Shown here piece after piece: positions 7,536 through 15,243 of a stretch of 64,000 bases of DNA. The translations under genes were made by a program, and so were the position numbers. The stretch is from Fidelibacterota bacterium (GTDB lineage: Bacteria; Fidelibacterota; UBA8477; JABMPR01), in contig JADHVL010000011.1 of the NCBI GenBank assembly GCA_016784025.1, positions 1-64,000 of the forward strand, given 5' to 3'. Within the stretch, counting starts at the first letter, position 1. Each line of letters opens with the position of its first letter. The notes beneath the pieces are model-generated. The model searched no databases. It was given only the letters and a program-made list of their open reading frames with translations, and was not told where the DNA came from.

Positions 7536-7738
7536 TGTCCACATAGATCGAGAATGATACCCAGGTTAGCCTGGGTATTTTTTTACCTCAAACGGAGAGG
7601 ACATTCCTATACCTTGCCCTGTTTCCTTCAGCCCTTACTGGGTAAGGAAATATATCCAAAACGCTGAATTTGAGGTACCAAAAAGGTGCCATCAGGTGTC
7701 CCACTTTGTCCCATATTGTCCACATTGGATATATTTCC
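7536..7738. repeat. Putative integrase arm-site region: TGTCC 10-mers and 14-bp inverted repeat
   Basis: Three contiguous 10-mers TGTCCCACTT (7697), TGTCCCATAT (7707) and TGTCCACATT (7717) are followed at the other end of the spacer by a fourth copy, TGTCCACATA (7536). A perfect 14-bp inverted repeat GGAAATATATCCAA (7646-7659) / TTGGATATATTTCC (7725-7738) brackets part of the array. Direct repeats of about 10 bp near attP are the usual arm-type sites of phage integrases; assignment here is inference. Confidence 0.5.
7557..7584 (+). terminator. Terminator of the integrase transcript
   Basis: ATACCCAGG-TTAG-CCTGGGTAT followed by a run of seven T, 27 bp after the integrase stop. Confidence 0.9.
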
Positions 7739-7751
7739 GTGAAGCCGCCTA

Positions 7752-7789
7752 AAAACAAAAAACCCTCGTAAGTCTATGAAATACAAGGG
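7752..7789 (-). terminator. Terminator of tRNA-Phe
   Basis: On the minus strand CCCTTGTA and TACGAGGG pair (one G-U) across an 11-nt loop and are followed by TTTTTTGTTTTT. The hairpin begins 8 nt past the CCA end of the tRNA, so the tRNA is probably a single-gene transcript. Confidence 0.75.
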
Positions 7790-7796
7790 AATTATG

Positions 7797-7872
7797 TGGT
7801 GGCCAGGGACGGAATTGAACCGCCGACACGGGGATTTTCAGTCCCCTGCTCTACCGACTGAGCTACCTGGCC
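7797..7872 (-). tRNA. tRNA-Phe (GAA)
   Basis: Read on the minus strand this is a complete 76-nt cloverleaf: acceptor stem GGCCAGG/CCTGGCC with discriminator A and an encoded CCA, D arm GCTC-AGTCGGTAGA-GC, anticodon stem GGGGA/TCCCC with loop CTGAAAA giving anticodon GAA, and T arm GGCGG-TTCAATT-CCGTC. Its 3' end faces the mobile element and is the likely attachment site. An upstream palindrome CCACTTTT-C-AAAAGTGG (7872-7888) adjoins the 5' end. Confidence 0.97.
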
Positions 7873-7942
7873 CACTTTTCAAAAGTGGCTCACCATAAAA
7901 TGAGCGCGCAATAATAAGATATGGGGCCCCTCCCCACAATAG

Positions 7943-8764
7943 CTATTTTGTCAGGAGGCTATCTAGTGTCTCAAAGGGTAAATCTGACATATGAAAAATG
8001 TACTGCCAACCCGTTACATTTCTGGTTCTACTAATTGAACTAAACAAACCAATGAGCTGACCATTTTCACTCAGCACAGGTGCCCCGCTCATACCCTGCA
8101 CTGGAATGGCACCCACTTTTGGGGTGATAATGCCGGGCCGGGTAAGTGAACGTTCGCAGATCACCGCCAGGGGATATACTGCGCCCTCATCAACTTCAAG
8201 GGCATGCACTACCCAATTACTGTCATTCAAAGCCATGCCGCCAGGAAAGCCAAGTATATATGCATCTTCACCTGAATACCTTGAAGGTACAATTTCCAGA
8301 CTTTTTGTCCGGCGAGGGTTTACAGGTTGCAGAATGGCCCAATCCTGTATCGAGTAATCATCTCTAGATTTTCTAAGCGCTACTACATTAAGATCAAGTT
8401 TCTGACGAGATATGGTTTGAGCTTCTAAGCCAATCAGCTTTCCAGAATCCACAAAAAATCCATGACCTGCGGTGAGTATGTATTCACCATTAAAAATGAA
8501 GCTGCCGCTCTGCTGAACCCGCTCCTTTTCACCATCTTCGTATTCTATCGTTAATGTAATGAGGAGTGTAGCTGCCAGATTGCTATCCAGCATTCTTCCC
8601 ACGGCAGGTTGGTTCACTAAAGCGGATTCAAGTTGATCATGCCCAGCCGAGTACAAATCACTGATCTCGATTAATTTTCCTTCCTCATCTATACCATCTT
8701 GACTGGATGGAATTGGACTGCAGGCAACCAGTAGGAATAGACCCAATAGAACCAATTTCTGCAT
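7943..8764 (-). CDS. Trypsin-like serine protease lipoprotein
   Basis: 273 aa from ATG 8764, with GAGGAGAG upstream inside the end of the preceding gene. The N-terminus MQKLVLLGLFLLVAC is a lipoprotein signal with lipobox LVAC, so the protein should be lipid-anchored in the envelope. The protease fold shows the triad: His in TAGHGFF, Asp in QDWAILQ, Ser in GMSGAPV, with a LGFPGG strand before it. It resembles the trypsin-2 peptidases used for envelope protein cleavage; the substrate is unknown. It follows the membrane gene 8767-9219 after 2 bp and forms an operon with it. Confidence 0.82.
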   Translation of the reverse strand: MQKLVLLGLFLLVACSPIPSSQDGIDEEGKLIEISDLYSAGHDQLESALVNQPAVGRMLDSNLAATLLITLTIEYEDGEKERVQQSGSFIFNGEYILTAGHGFFVDSGKLIGLEAQTISRQKLDLNVVALRKSRDDYSIQDWAILQPVNPRRTKSLEIVPSRYSGEDAYILGFPGGMALNDSNWVVHALEVDEGAVYPLAVICERSLTRPGIITPKVGAIPVQGMSGAPVLSENGQLIGLFSSISRTRNVTGWQYIFHMSDLPFETLDSLLTK

Positions 8765-8766
8765 AT

Positions 8767-9219
8767 CTAAAATTTCTCTCCTCGTTGTTCTCGAATCTGA
8801 CTTCCTACCGGCCGGATACGTCCCCAAAGACTATGGACCAGAACAATACTGGCTACCACCTGTAACACCGAAAACCAAAATCCAGCCGGAGTCGCCAAAC
8901 CTTGAGGATAAAACCCCTGGAGAATTTCAACGATGAAGCGTAGGAGGGTAGCGATTGTGAAAACATAGTAACTGATACGAATAATCGTGGGGTTATAGTT
9001 TTTGTCGTCCTTTTTGGCTCTGGGAAAAAACCAAACCGCCACACCCAGTATCATCATGAACACCCCCCCCATGAGTAAGATATGGGTATGGGCTTGAATC
9101 ATGGTAAATGGCATTGACCAACCGAAAGTTCTGGCACCATACATATATAGCCCGGAGAGAAGTCCCAAGACGAAAAATCCGAAGGCTGTTTTTATAAAGT
9201 ATCGAGCATTGGTAAACAA
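8767..9219 (-). CDS. Haem-copper oxidase subunit I-like membrane protein
   Basis: About 150 aa with four predicted membrane helices. The second helix region, IQAHTHILLMGGVFMMILGV followed by AVWFFPRAK, is very like the part of cytochrome oxidase subunit I (cbb3/NnrS relatives) where a His binds haem and an aromatic-FPR motif follows. The protein is far too short for an oxidase (usually 450 or more residues), so it is a single four-helix module that may bind haem or sense oxygen or NO. TTG 9219 is preferred as start because GGAG lies 8 nt upstream; TTG 9234 is in frame but lacks a site. Cotranscribed with the protease lipoprotein. Confidence 0.6.
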   Translation of the reverse strand: MFTNARYFIKTAFGFFVLGLLSGLYMYGARTFGWSMPFTMIQAHTHILLMGGVFMMILGVAVWFFPRAKKDDKNYNPTIIRISYYVFTIATLLRFIVEILQGFYPQGLATPAGFWFSVLQVVASIVLVHSLWGRIRPVGSQIREQRGEKF

Positions 9220-9291
9220 TTGAAGTATCTCCAAATTTATCAGTTTGAGAGTCTAGCATTAAAATAGACCAATTCTTCGAAAAAAAAGAAG

Positions 9292-10368
9292 ATGTTTCAC
9301 TCCTCAGCACGCCGTGTATTTTCCTGCATGGATAGTGGAAAAATAATTCTCAAGAATTTTAGCCAATCTGAGATGGAAGAATGGGTCCAATCCTTAGGTC
9401 ACAAAGCCTTTCGGGGACGCCAATTGTTCCAGTGGATCTGGGAGAAAGGGGTTGAGAGCTTTTCTGAAATGACCAACCTCTCCAAAGATTTTATCCAGGA
9501 ATTGGAAACAAAGAGTCAAATTGAGTTAACCACTGTCCATCAGGTTCAGACCTCAGAGTCTCAGGGCACATCCAAATTTTTGGTCCGCCTTGGAGATGGA
9601 AAATTTGTTGAAGCTGTTCTCATCCCTGAATCAAAACGCGCCACAGTATGTCTTTCATCCCAGGTGGGTTGTGCCCTTGATTGCGACTTTTGTGCCACCG
9701 GCAAAATGGGCTTAAAACGTAACCTCACCTCTGGAGAAATTGCAGATCAACTCCTCCATGTCAGACGCTTTAGTGATAGACCCATCACCAATATTGTCTT
9801 TATGGGTATGGGCGAGCCCTTTCATAATTATGACCAGGTCATCAGAGCTTCAGACATCCTTAATTCTGAATCCGGTTTTGCACATGGTGCTCGGAAAATA
9901 ACCATCTCCACCAGTGGGATGGTGCCTCAGATTCGTCGCTTCGCCGATGAGGGACATCGTTATAAGCTGGCTGTGAGCTTAAATGCCTCTGATGATGAAA
10001 GCCGGACACAAATTATGCCCATCAATAAAAAATGGGATATCGCCGAATTGGTCAAAGCCTGCAAATACTATACTGAGCTATCCAAAAATATGCTGACCTT
10101 CGAATACGTGCTGATGCAGGGGGTCAATGATGGTCTTGGAGATGCCAGGCGTCTACTCAAAATTGCCAATCAGGTTTTTTGCAAGGTGAATGTGATACCT
10201 TACAATGAAGTTGCTCAGGGATATTTACGACCCTCAAAAAAACGAATTAATAGCTTTTTGGAGGTCCTTGAAGGAGCCCGTTTTGGTGTCACCATTCGCT
10301 GGAGCCAGGGTGATGATATTGATGCAGCCTGTGGTCAATTGAGCACGGCCGCCGTGAGTGAGAATTGA
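9292..10368 (+). CDS. rlmN: 23S rRNA (adenine-C2)-methyltransferase RlmN
   Basis: 358 aa. Radical-SAM enzyme that methylates A2503 of 23S rRNA, and in many bacteria A37 of some tRNAs. The cluster motif is C-x3-C-x2-C in CALDCDFCATGKMG; the SAM-binding FMGMGEPFHNY and the C-terminal Cys in DIDAACGQLS (the methyl-carrying Cys) are present. The N-terminal accessory domain with FRGRQLFQWIWEKG is typical. The start at ATG 9292 has AAAGAAG upstream; ATG 9328 (MDSGKIILKN) is a plausible shorter start. Divergent from the membrane protein/protease pair. Confidence 0.95.
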   Translation: MFHSSARRVFSCMDSGKIILKNFSQSEMEEWVQSLGHKAFRGRQLFQWIWEKGVESFSEMTNLSKDFIQELETKSQIELTTVHQVQTSESQGTSKFLVRLGDGKFVEAVLIPESKRATVCLSSQVGCALDCDFCATGKMGLKRNLTSGEIADQLLHVRRFSDRPITNIVFMGMGEPFHNYDQVIRASDILNSESGFAHGARKITISTSGMVPQIRRFADEGHRYKLAVSLNASDDESRTQIMPINKKWDIAELVKACKYYTELSKNMLTFEYVLMQGVNDGLGDARRLLKIANQVFCKVNVIPYNEVAQGYLRPSKKRINSFLEVLEGARFGVTIRWSQGDDIDAACGQLSTAAVSEN

Positions 10369-10412
10369 CGGAACTGGAAGATAGTTTGTGAAATACGAAA
10401 AATCCCGTCCCA

Positions 10413-10488
10413 GTCTTCGCGAGGGAGCTCAGCGACCGCGGCGATCTCGGTATCGAGATTACTTCGTCACGATGTTCCTCGCAAAGAC
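10413..10488. repeat. Imperfect 76-bp palindromic intergenic repeat
   Basis: Begins GTCTTCGCGAGGGAGC and ends GTTCCTCGCAAAGAC, so the outer arms are nearly complementary; the middle is GATCTCG-GTAT-CGAGATT. The whole unit is a GC-rich near-palindrome with no coding potential in the gap between rlmN and the phosphorylase. It resembles the REP-like elements with GAAG-rich and GCGAGG ends that are scattered in many genomes. A single copy is visible in this window. Confidence 0.6.
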
Positions 10489-10523
10489 ACTAAGAAAAGC
10501 TTGCTGGCGGTAGAAGGGAAAGT

Positions 10524-11318
10524 ATGAATGATCATCTAATCCATGAAGCATTGGGAGCTATTCGCAAACAGGGAGTATTCGAAGCCGATATCGCCTTGGT
10601 CCTTGGATCAGGGCTGGGAAACTTTGTGGATGCGCTATCCAATACAACACACATTCCCTTTGCCGATATTCCTGGCTTCCCTCTCTCCACAGTTGAAGGT
10701 CATTCCGGTGAATTGGTACATGGTTTTCTGGGGGAAGTGCCAGTCCTGGTGAATTCAGGACGAGTCCACTTTTATGAAGGCTATACGCTGGAGCAGGTCG
10801 TTTATCCAATTCAGATCCTGAAAGCACTGGGAGCGAGCACTATCATTCTTACCAATGCCGCTGGGAGTATCCGCGAAGACTATGCCCCAGGTGATCTCAT
10901 GCTCATCACAAAACTCATGAACCAGACTGGACACTCCGTCTATCCCGTAGATACCGAACCAGCCGATATTTTCAATCCCGAGCTCATGGATACCGTCAAA
11001 CAGATAGCCCAGCAAGCTTCTGTTCCCTTGAAAACAGGCTCGTACGCCGGATTGAATGGACCATCCTATGAGACACCGGCTGAAATTCGCTTTCTAAGGG
11101 TGAAAGAAGCAGATGCTGTGGGAATGTCCACTGTCCATGAAAGTATGGCTGCCTTTCAACTTGAAATGCAGGTTCTGGGTATCAGCTGTCTCACCAATTA
11201 TGCTGCTGGAATTCTGGATCAACCATTGAATCATGAAGAAGTCATGGAAACAGGCATCCGAGTACGTGAGGATTTTGCCAAACTTCTCAGCGAATTGGTA
11301 CAGGAATTGAGCGTTTAA
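10524..11318 (+). CDS. punA: Purine nucleoside phosphorylase
   Basis: 264 aa, PNP family 2 (trimeric type). Catalyses phosphorolysis of guanosine/inosine nucleosides to base and ribose-1-phosphate. Visible signatures: VLGSGLGNFVDAL (phosphate loop), STVEGHSGELV (catalytic His), GRVHFYEGYT, LTNAAGSIREDY, and AVGMSTVHESMAAFQL with the Met-Ser-Thr ribose site, then SCLTNYAAG (Asn base-binding site). Length is normal. It stands alone behind the palindromic repeat; the ribosome binding site is GAAGGGAAAG. Confidence 0.93.
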   Translation: MNDHLIHEALGAIRKQGVFEADIALVLGSGLGNFVDALSNTTHIPFADIPGFPLSTVEGHSGELVHGFLGEVPVLVNSGRVHFYEGYTLEQVVYPIQILKALGASTIILTNAAGSIREDYAPGDLMLITKLMNQTGHSVYPVDTEPADIFNPELMDTVKQIAQQASVPLKTGSYAGLNGPSYETPAEIRFLRVKEADAVGMSTVHESMAAFQLEMQVLGISCLTNYAAGILDQPLNHEEVMETGIRVREDFAKLLSELVQELSV

Positions 11319-11420
11319 ATTCACCTGGTAATTCTTCACGAACAGCCCAATATGCAAGCCTTTCCGAGCTTTTACCACACCTGGTAGAGTTAAAGATTTT
11401 CCAATTAAATACAGGCACAT

Positions 11421-11452
11421 ATCATTCTGATATGGTGCTATATCAGAATGAT
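11421..11452. repeat. Perfect 13-bp inverted repeat
   Basis: ATCATTCTGATAT and ATATCAGAATGAT flank a 6-nt loop (GGTGCT), 100 bp after the phosphorylase gene and 130 bp before the PDZ/outer-membrane gene. No T-run follows, so it is not a classical terminator. It may be an operator for the downstream gene. The remaining sequence of this gap holds nothing else I can support. Confidence 0.5.
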
Positions 11453-11582
11453 GCTAAATTGATCCAATGACATCTGACAAAATGCACCTGATATGGATGT
11501 ATAAGAGACTAATATTACTGTGACTTATCGTATGTTCGTTTCATTGTGGCATGGCAATTGTCCTTAAGGGGGGCAATTGAAA

Positions 11583-12959
11583 ATGGAAGAATCAATGAAA
11601 ATGAAGAACGATAGATTAGAAAGGACCCCGAAAATGACTAAAACAACAGATCATCTGGCAGCCTGGAGTAACCTCTCCGGAACATTGATCGCCATAGCGA
11701 GCCATGGAGCTCTGGCGATAGTGATGACATTTGCAGTCTCACTACTGATCGCAAGTCCAGCCTTTGCACAAGGTGGAACCAAAATCCAAATCGACATTGC
11801 TCAAGACCTGGAACAGGAACTTGAGGATGTTGCCCAAGAGGTGCAAGAAGCCCTCGATGAAATTGGAGTGGAGACAGGCATCAACATCCACATCGATGAT
11901 GATGACAATGATTCACGGCCAAAACTGGGCGTTTATTTAAGTGATATGGATTTCGAAGATGCCTACAAAATGCGTTATCCCTATGCCCATGGTGTATTGG
12001 TGAACGGTACCGTAAACAACGGAGCCGCAGATAAAGCTGGAATCATAGAAGATGATATCATCATGTTTTTTGATGGATCCAAAGTGCGTTATGAAGATCA
12101 CCTCGTACGCTTGATCCGTAGCAAAGATTATGGCGATCAGGTTAGCATAATATTCTGGAGAGATGAAGCCATCGATTCTACAGTGGCAACATTTGCAGCA
12201 CCAGCAAAGAAAGAAAAAGACACTCAGCTAAAAATGACTGAAAAAGGCAAAAAAGATAAGAAACGTAGAAACTCCCGCGGTTATGGCGGTGGTGGTTTCA
12301 CTCCCATGCTGGTTCAGGATGAGTTTGTAGACGTTGCTTCGCTTATGACCGAACTGGGTTTGAGCTCCACACCTTTCCGCTCTGAAGGCATCGTGTTGTG
12401 GGGTGGCTCTGGTCAGGGTTATGTTGGCAATGGCTGGTTCCTCGGTGGATTTGGAAATGGTGGTGGACTATCTAACACTGTGAGTTATCCATTAAATGAT
12501 GGCAGCGGAAACTCAGTTGAACGAGATATCTCTTTTGCTATGGGTTTTGGTGGATTGACCATTGAAAAAAGACTGGCTCCCTTTTCATGGGCAGTTCTTG
12601 GTGGCGGTGTTGGAATCGGTGGTGGTGGAATCGATTTAAGCGTCACACAACGTGATGGAGAATTTACCTGGGCAGGTCTTGGTACAGAACTTTTAGATAC
12701 CAAAAGCACTACTGTAAATTTTTCAAAGAACTATGCCATTGTGCATCCCCGTGCCAGCGTCATGCTCAAGCTGACCGGCTGGATGAGATTGAAAGCTGAA
12801 TATGGGTATCTTTACGGATATGCCTTCTCCGACGGTTGGAAAACAACCCTGGGTGGTGGTAACCTGGATGAAAAACAGAATTCCTATGAATTGGTAGGTA
12901 GTCCTGACACAGAATTGCAAGCCAGCACGCTCTCACTTGGTCTCTGGTTTGGTTTCTAA
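11583..12959 (+). CDS. PDZ domain outer-membrane protein
   Basis: About 458 aa. A long N-region is followed by a hydrophobic signal segment ending ASPAFAQG (cleavage near residue 63). A short acidic linker leads to a PDZ domain at about residues 115-205 (KLGVYLSDMDF, HGVLVNGTVNNGAADKAGI, IIMFFDGSKV). After a Lys-rich linker, residues 235-458 are Gly-rich alternating strands ending in SLGLWFGF, a C-terminal Phe typical of outer-membrane barrels. The function may be envelope quality control or a structural role; this is inference. TTG 11577 and ATG 11583 are both possible starts; the purine-rich AAGGGGGG lies upstream. Confidence 0.65.
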   Translation: MEESMKMKNDRLERTPKMTKTTDHLAAWSNLSGTLIAIASHGALAIVMTFAVSLLIASPAFAQGGTKIQIDIAQDLEQELEDVAQEVQEALDEIGVETGINIHIDDDDNDSRPKLGVYLSDMDFEDAYKMRYPYAHGVLVNGTVNNGAADKAGIIEDDIIMFFDGSKVRYEDHLVRLIRSKDYGDQVSIIFWRDEAIDSTVATFAAPAKKEKDTQLKMTEKGKKDKKRRNSRGYGGGGFTPMLVQDEFVDVASLMTELGLSSTPFRSEGIVLWGGSGQGYVGNGWFLGGFGNGGGLSNTVSYPLNDGSGNSVERDISFAMGFGGLTIEKRLAPFSWAVLGGGVGIGGGGIDLSVTQRDGEFTWAGLGTELLDTKSTTVNFSKNYAIVHPRASVMLKLTGWMRLKAEYGYLYGYAFSDGWKTTLGGGNLDEKQNSYELVGSPDTELQASTLSLGLWFGF

Positions 12960-12981
12960 ACAGAACTAAATAAATGAATCT

Positions 12982-13023
12982 CATGATGCCGATATCTTAG
13001 CGATGTCGGCATCATGGTTTTTT
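12982..13023 (+). terminator. Terminator after the PDZ protein gene
   Basis: CATGATGCCGATATC and GATGTCGGCATCATG pair with one G-U around a short loop; TTTTTT follows. It ends 17 bp before the next gene start. Confidence 0.9.
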
Positions 13024-13039
13024 ACAATAGGCAGAAAAT

Positions 13040-13384
13040 ATGAAAATGATATTCAGAAATATTGGTTTGATGCTCTTACTGGTATCACCATTGTTTTCAG
13101 CCCTGCTAACTGATGATCTTGAAGTGATATCCCCAACGGGGATGCCCCTGTTCCACGATCATAGTGAACAGGTATTTTTCAGGCCAAGCTCAAGTTATTC
13201 AATCACCATCCGCTTTATCGAGACATCGATGGGCATTTTACTTGTCAGGGAACACAGGAAGGGTGGGGTAGTACAGCAATCTCACTCCATCATTTGCCCA
13301 ACGACAAGTATAGTTATTTATAATTCTTCCTCAGGAAATGTTCGTGAAGAGGATATCACAAAAAAGAATGTAATTCTGGAATAA
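13040..13384 (+). CDS. Small secreted hypothetical protein
   Basis: 114 aa. The N-terminus MKMIFRNIGLMLLLVSPLFS is a signal peptide. The rest is a small, probably beta-rich domain with no recognised family. It has an AGGCAG ribosome binding site and lies 77 bp before the DUF4390/two-component operon, so it may be its first gene, with no terminator between them. No lipobox is seen. Confidence 0.55.
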   Translation: MKMIFRNIGLMLLLVSPLFSALLTDDLEVISPTGMPLFHDHSEQVFFRPSSSYSITIRFIETSMGILLVREHRKGGVVQQSHSIICPTTSIVIYNSSSGNVREEDITKKNVILE

Positions 13385-13461
13385 ACCACTAAACCCAGGT
13401 AGGCGACATCAGACAATGACACTCACGATGTACCTCAAGCTAGAACAAAAGAAAGACCTTC

Positions 13462-14034
13462 ATGTTTCAGTTTCTATCTGAAAAACTGGGTGCTGGTGCG
13501 CTCATTGTTTCTCAGCTGTTGCTGACGGCCTTTGTTGGAACCGATCCCTACTTTCAGGATGTGAATCTGGAAGTGAAAGGCGATCGGCTTTTCTGTTCGG
13601 CAATACTTATGGAAAGTTTCACTCCAGATCTTGATGTGTTGCTCCAATCTGGTGACACGGTAGTTATTCATTTTGAGATAGATCTGGTGAATGCTTCGAA
13701 TGACTCCATCGTAGCAATGGCCAACTGGGAGCACCATTTTCGCTATTCGCTTCTGGAAGATGATTATGATGTCTACCGCAGCGAAGTCGACGAAACTCTA
13801 CAGGTTTACACACTGGAAGGTGCAAAAGAGGAGTGGGTAAAAATTGAAAATGCTTTATTCTGTCGCATGCGAGTGATGGAAGATGATAAATATTATTACT
13901 TAAGGATTTCTGCTTTTATGGAAGAAATGGATATGCCCGGTATTACAGACCGAATTAATCTCATGTCCTTCTGGAATAGAATCAGACCCATACATATCTC
14001 TGAACCATTTGAGAAAAGGCAGTTGGTCCTGTGA
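13462..14034 (+). CDS. DUF4390 family protein
   Basis: 190 aa. Residues 1-27 form a signal anchor (SEKLGAGALIVSQLLLTAFV). The body resembles DUF4390: DVNLEVKGDRLFCSAILMES, an acidic repeat of strands with EHHFRYSLLEDDYDVYRS, and the end MSFWNRIRPIHISEPFEKR. In other bacteria DUF4390 genes often stand directly before NtrY-like kinases, as here. The stop overlaps the GTG start of the kinase (GTGA), so the two are translationally coupled. Probably a periplasmic partner that feeds the kinase signal; the biochemical role is unknown. Confidence 0.6.
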   Translation: MFQFLSEKLGAGALIVSQLLLTAFVGTDPYFQDVNLEVKGDRLFCSAILMESFTPDLDVLLQSGDTVVIHFEIDLVNASNDSIVAMANWEHHFRYSLLEDDYDVYRSEVDETLQVYTLEGAKEEWVKIENALFCRMRVMEDDKYYYLRISAFMEEMDMPGITDRINLMSFWNRIRPIHISEPFEKRQLVL

Positions 14035-15242
14035 AATTGAGAGCACCTTCATTTAGAATCCAGATTATGGTCATGGTCAGTCTGGTAACGCTCATTGCTG
14101 CCATGCTCATGCGCGACTTTTTTATCAGCAATCTGGCATCATATCAGGATCAAATTACCGATTTGTCCACCAAGGAAAAAGTCAGAGAAATACATAAATC
14201 TTATAGCGCCATACTTGATTCCAGCGACCTCGTTGTCTTTAACCAAGAGATTGAAGGCGTATTAATAGATTTGCAGAAAATTGAAATTGCTGGTGACCGT
14301 TACAGCCTCGATATCAAACGGTACTCTATTGGTATTGTCATCGTCATGATCATCCTTACTGGAAGTATCTTTCTCTTTCTGCTTATGATTATCACACGAC
14401 CCCTGACCCGTCTACTCTCGGCGACTGAGCAGTTAAAGGGTGGAGATTTTGATTTTCAAATTAAAGAGAGTGCTTACTCACCATTAAATGGTCTTATCAT
14501 TGCCTTCAACAACATGGTTTTTGAACTCAATCAAAGTAAAGAACGCTTGATTGAGGCTGAGAAGCAGACGATCTGGCAAGAGATGGCTCGTGCCATGGCC
14601 CATGAGATTAAAAATCCATTGACACCTATTCGTCTGGCTGCTCAACGCCTTGAAATGAAGTACCATGAAAAAGCCGAGGACTTGCCTGAGATATTGGAAA
14701 AATCGCTGAGGATCGTCAATGAAGAAGTAGACAATCTCCAATCTTTGGTAACTGCCTTCTCTGGATTTGCAAAGATGCCTGAAGCCCAATTTGACAACTA
14801 TGATCTGAACCAACAATTACGTGATATCTCAGACCAATACTCAGACGAGGCCAAAATCGATTTGAATCTGGATGAATCTCTAAAAGAAATTTTTGCAGAT
14901 ACCATGCAAATGAAGCAAGTGTTAGTGAACTTAATCCAGAATGCCATACAAGCCTGTGAAACAGAGCCCCATATTGAGGTCTCCACCAGTGTTCAGAACC
15001 AATCTTGTACCATTGATATCAAGGACCATGGCAAGGGGATTTCTGAGGCTGACCTGGTAAAGATTTTCGAGCCTTATTTTACCACCAAGAAAAAGGGAAC
15101 AGGTCTGGGATTGGCGATTACCAGACGCATCATCAGACAACATGGTGGAGATATCAAAGCCACCAGTGTCCTCGGTAAGGGCACCACATTTATTATTAGT
15201 TTCCCATGTAATAGGGAAAACGAGCAACAATTAACCAAGTAG
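14031..15242 (+). CDS. NtrY-like membrane sensor histidine kinase
   Basis: 403 aa from GTG 14031. Two membrane helices at about residues 8-30 and 100-122 enclose a small periplasmic sensor region. A HAMP domain follows (ITRPLTRLLSATEQLKGGDF), then the HisKA H-box AMAHEIKNPLTPIRL (the phosphorylated His), N-box VNLIQNAIQAC, and ATP-binding GKGISEADLVKIFEPYF and GTGLGLAITRRI. The proline after EIKNP and the H-box type are those of NtrB/NtrY kinases. It ends 1 bp before the cognate regulator. Signal unknown. Confidence 0.9.
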   Translation: MKLRAPSFRIQIMVMVSLVTLIAAMLMRDFFISNLASYQDQITDLSTKEKVREIHKSYSAILDSSDLVVFNQEIEGVLIDLQKIEIAGDRYSLDIKRYSIGIVIVMIILTGSIFLFLLMIITRPLTRLLSATEQLKGGDFDFQIKESAYSPLNGLIIAFNNMVFELNQSKERLIEAEKQTIWQEMARAMAHEIKNPLTPIRLAAQRLEMKYHEKAEDLPEILEKSLRIVNEEVDNLQSLVTAFSGFAKMPEAQFDNYDLNQQLRDISDQYSDEAKIDLNLDESLKEIFADTMQMKQVLVNLIQNAIQACETEPHIEVSTSVQNQSCTIDIKDHGKGISEADLVKIFEPYFTTKKKGTGLGLAITRRIIRQHGGDIKATSVLGKGTTFIISFPCNRENEQQLTK

Positions 15243-15243
15243 A

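Larger units (their letters stand above)
1..7796. mobile_element. Integrated element next to tRNA-Phe (left end outside window)
   Basis: All genes from the left edge to the integrase at 6505-7530 are of phage, plasmid or integrative-element type: PD-(D/E)XK nuclease, DUF932, RadC-like JAB protein, two tyrosine recombinases, an excisionase-like HTH protein and small unknown ORFs. Housekeeping genes begin immediately beyond tRNA-Phe. The integrase lies beside the 3' end of the tRNA, the usual attachment position for tyrosine integrases. The second attachment copy must be left of position 1, so neither size nor mobility can be judged. No capsid, terminase, relaxase or type IV secretion gene is visible, so phage versus conjugative origin is open. 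The boundary at 7796 is inferred from the tRNA end, not from a seen duplication. Confidence 0.75.

Noticed and set aside
11547-11561. Sigma-54-like TGGCATGGCAATTGT before the PDZ gene
   Set aside because: The -12 GC is GT, and a start 12 nt downstream would cut off the ribosome binding site.
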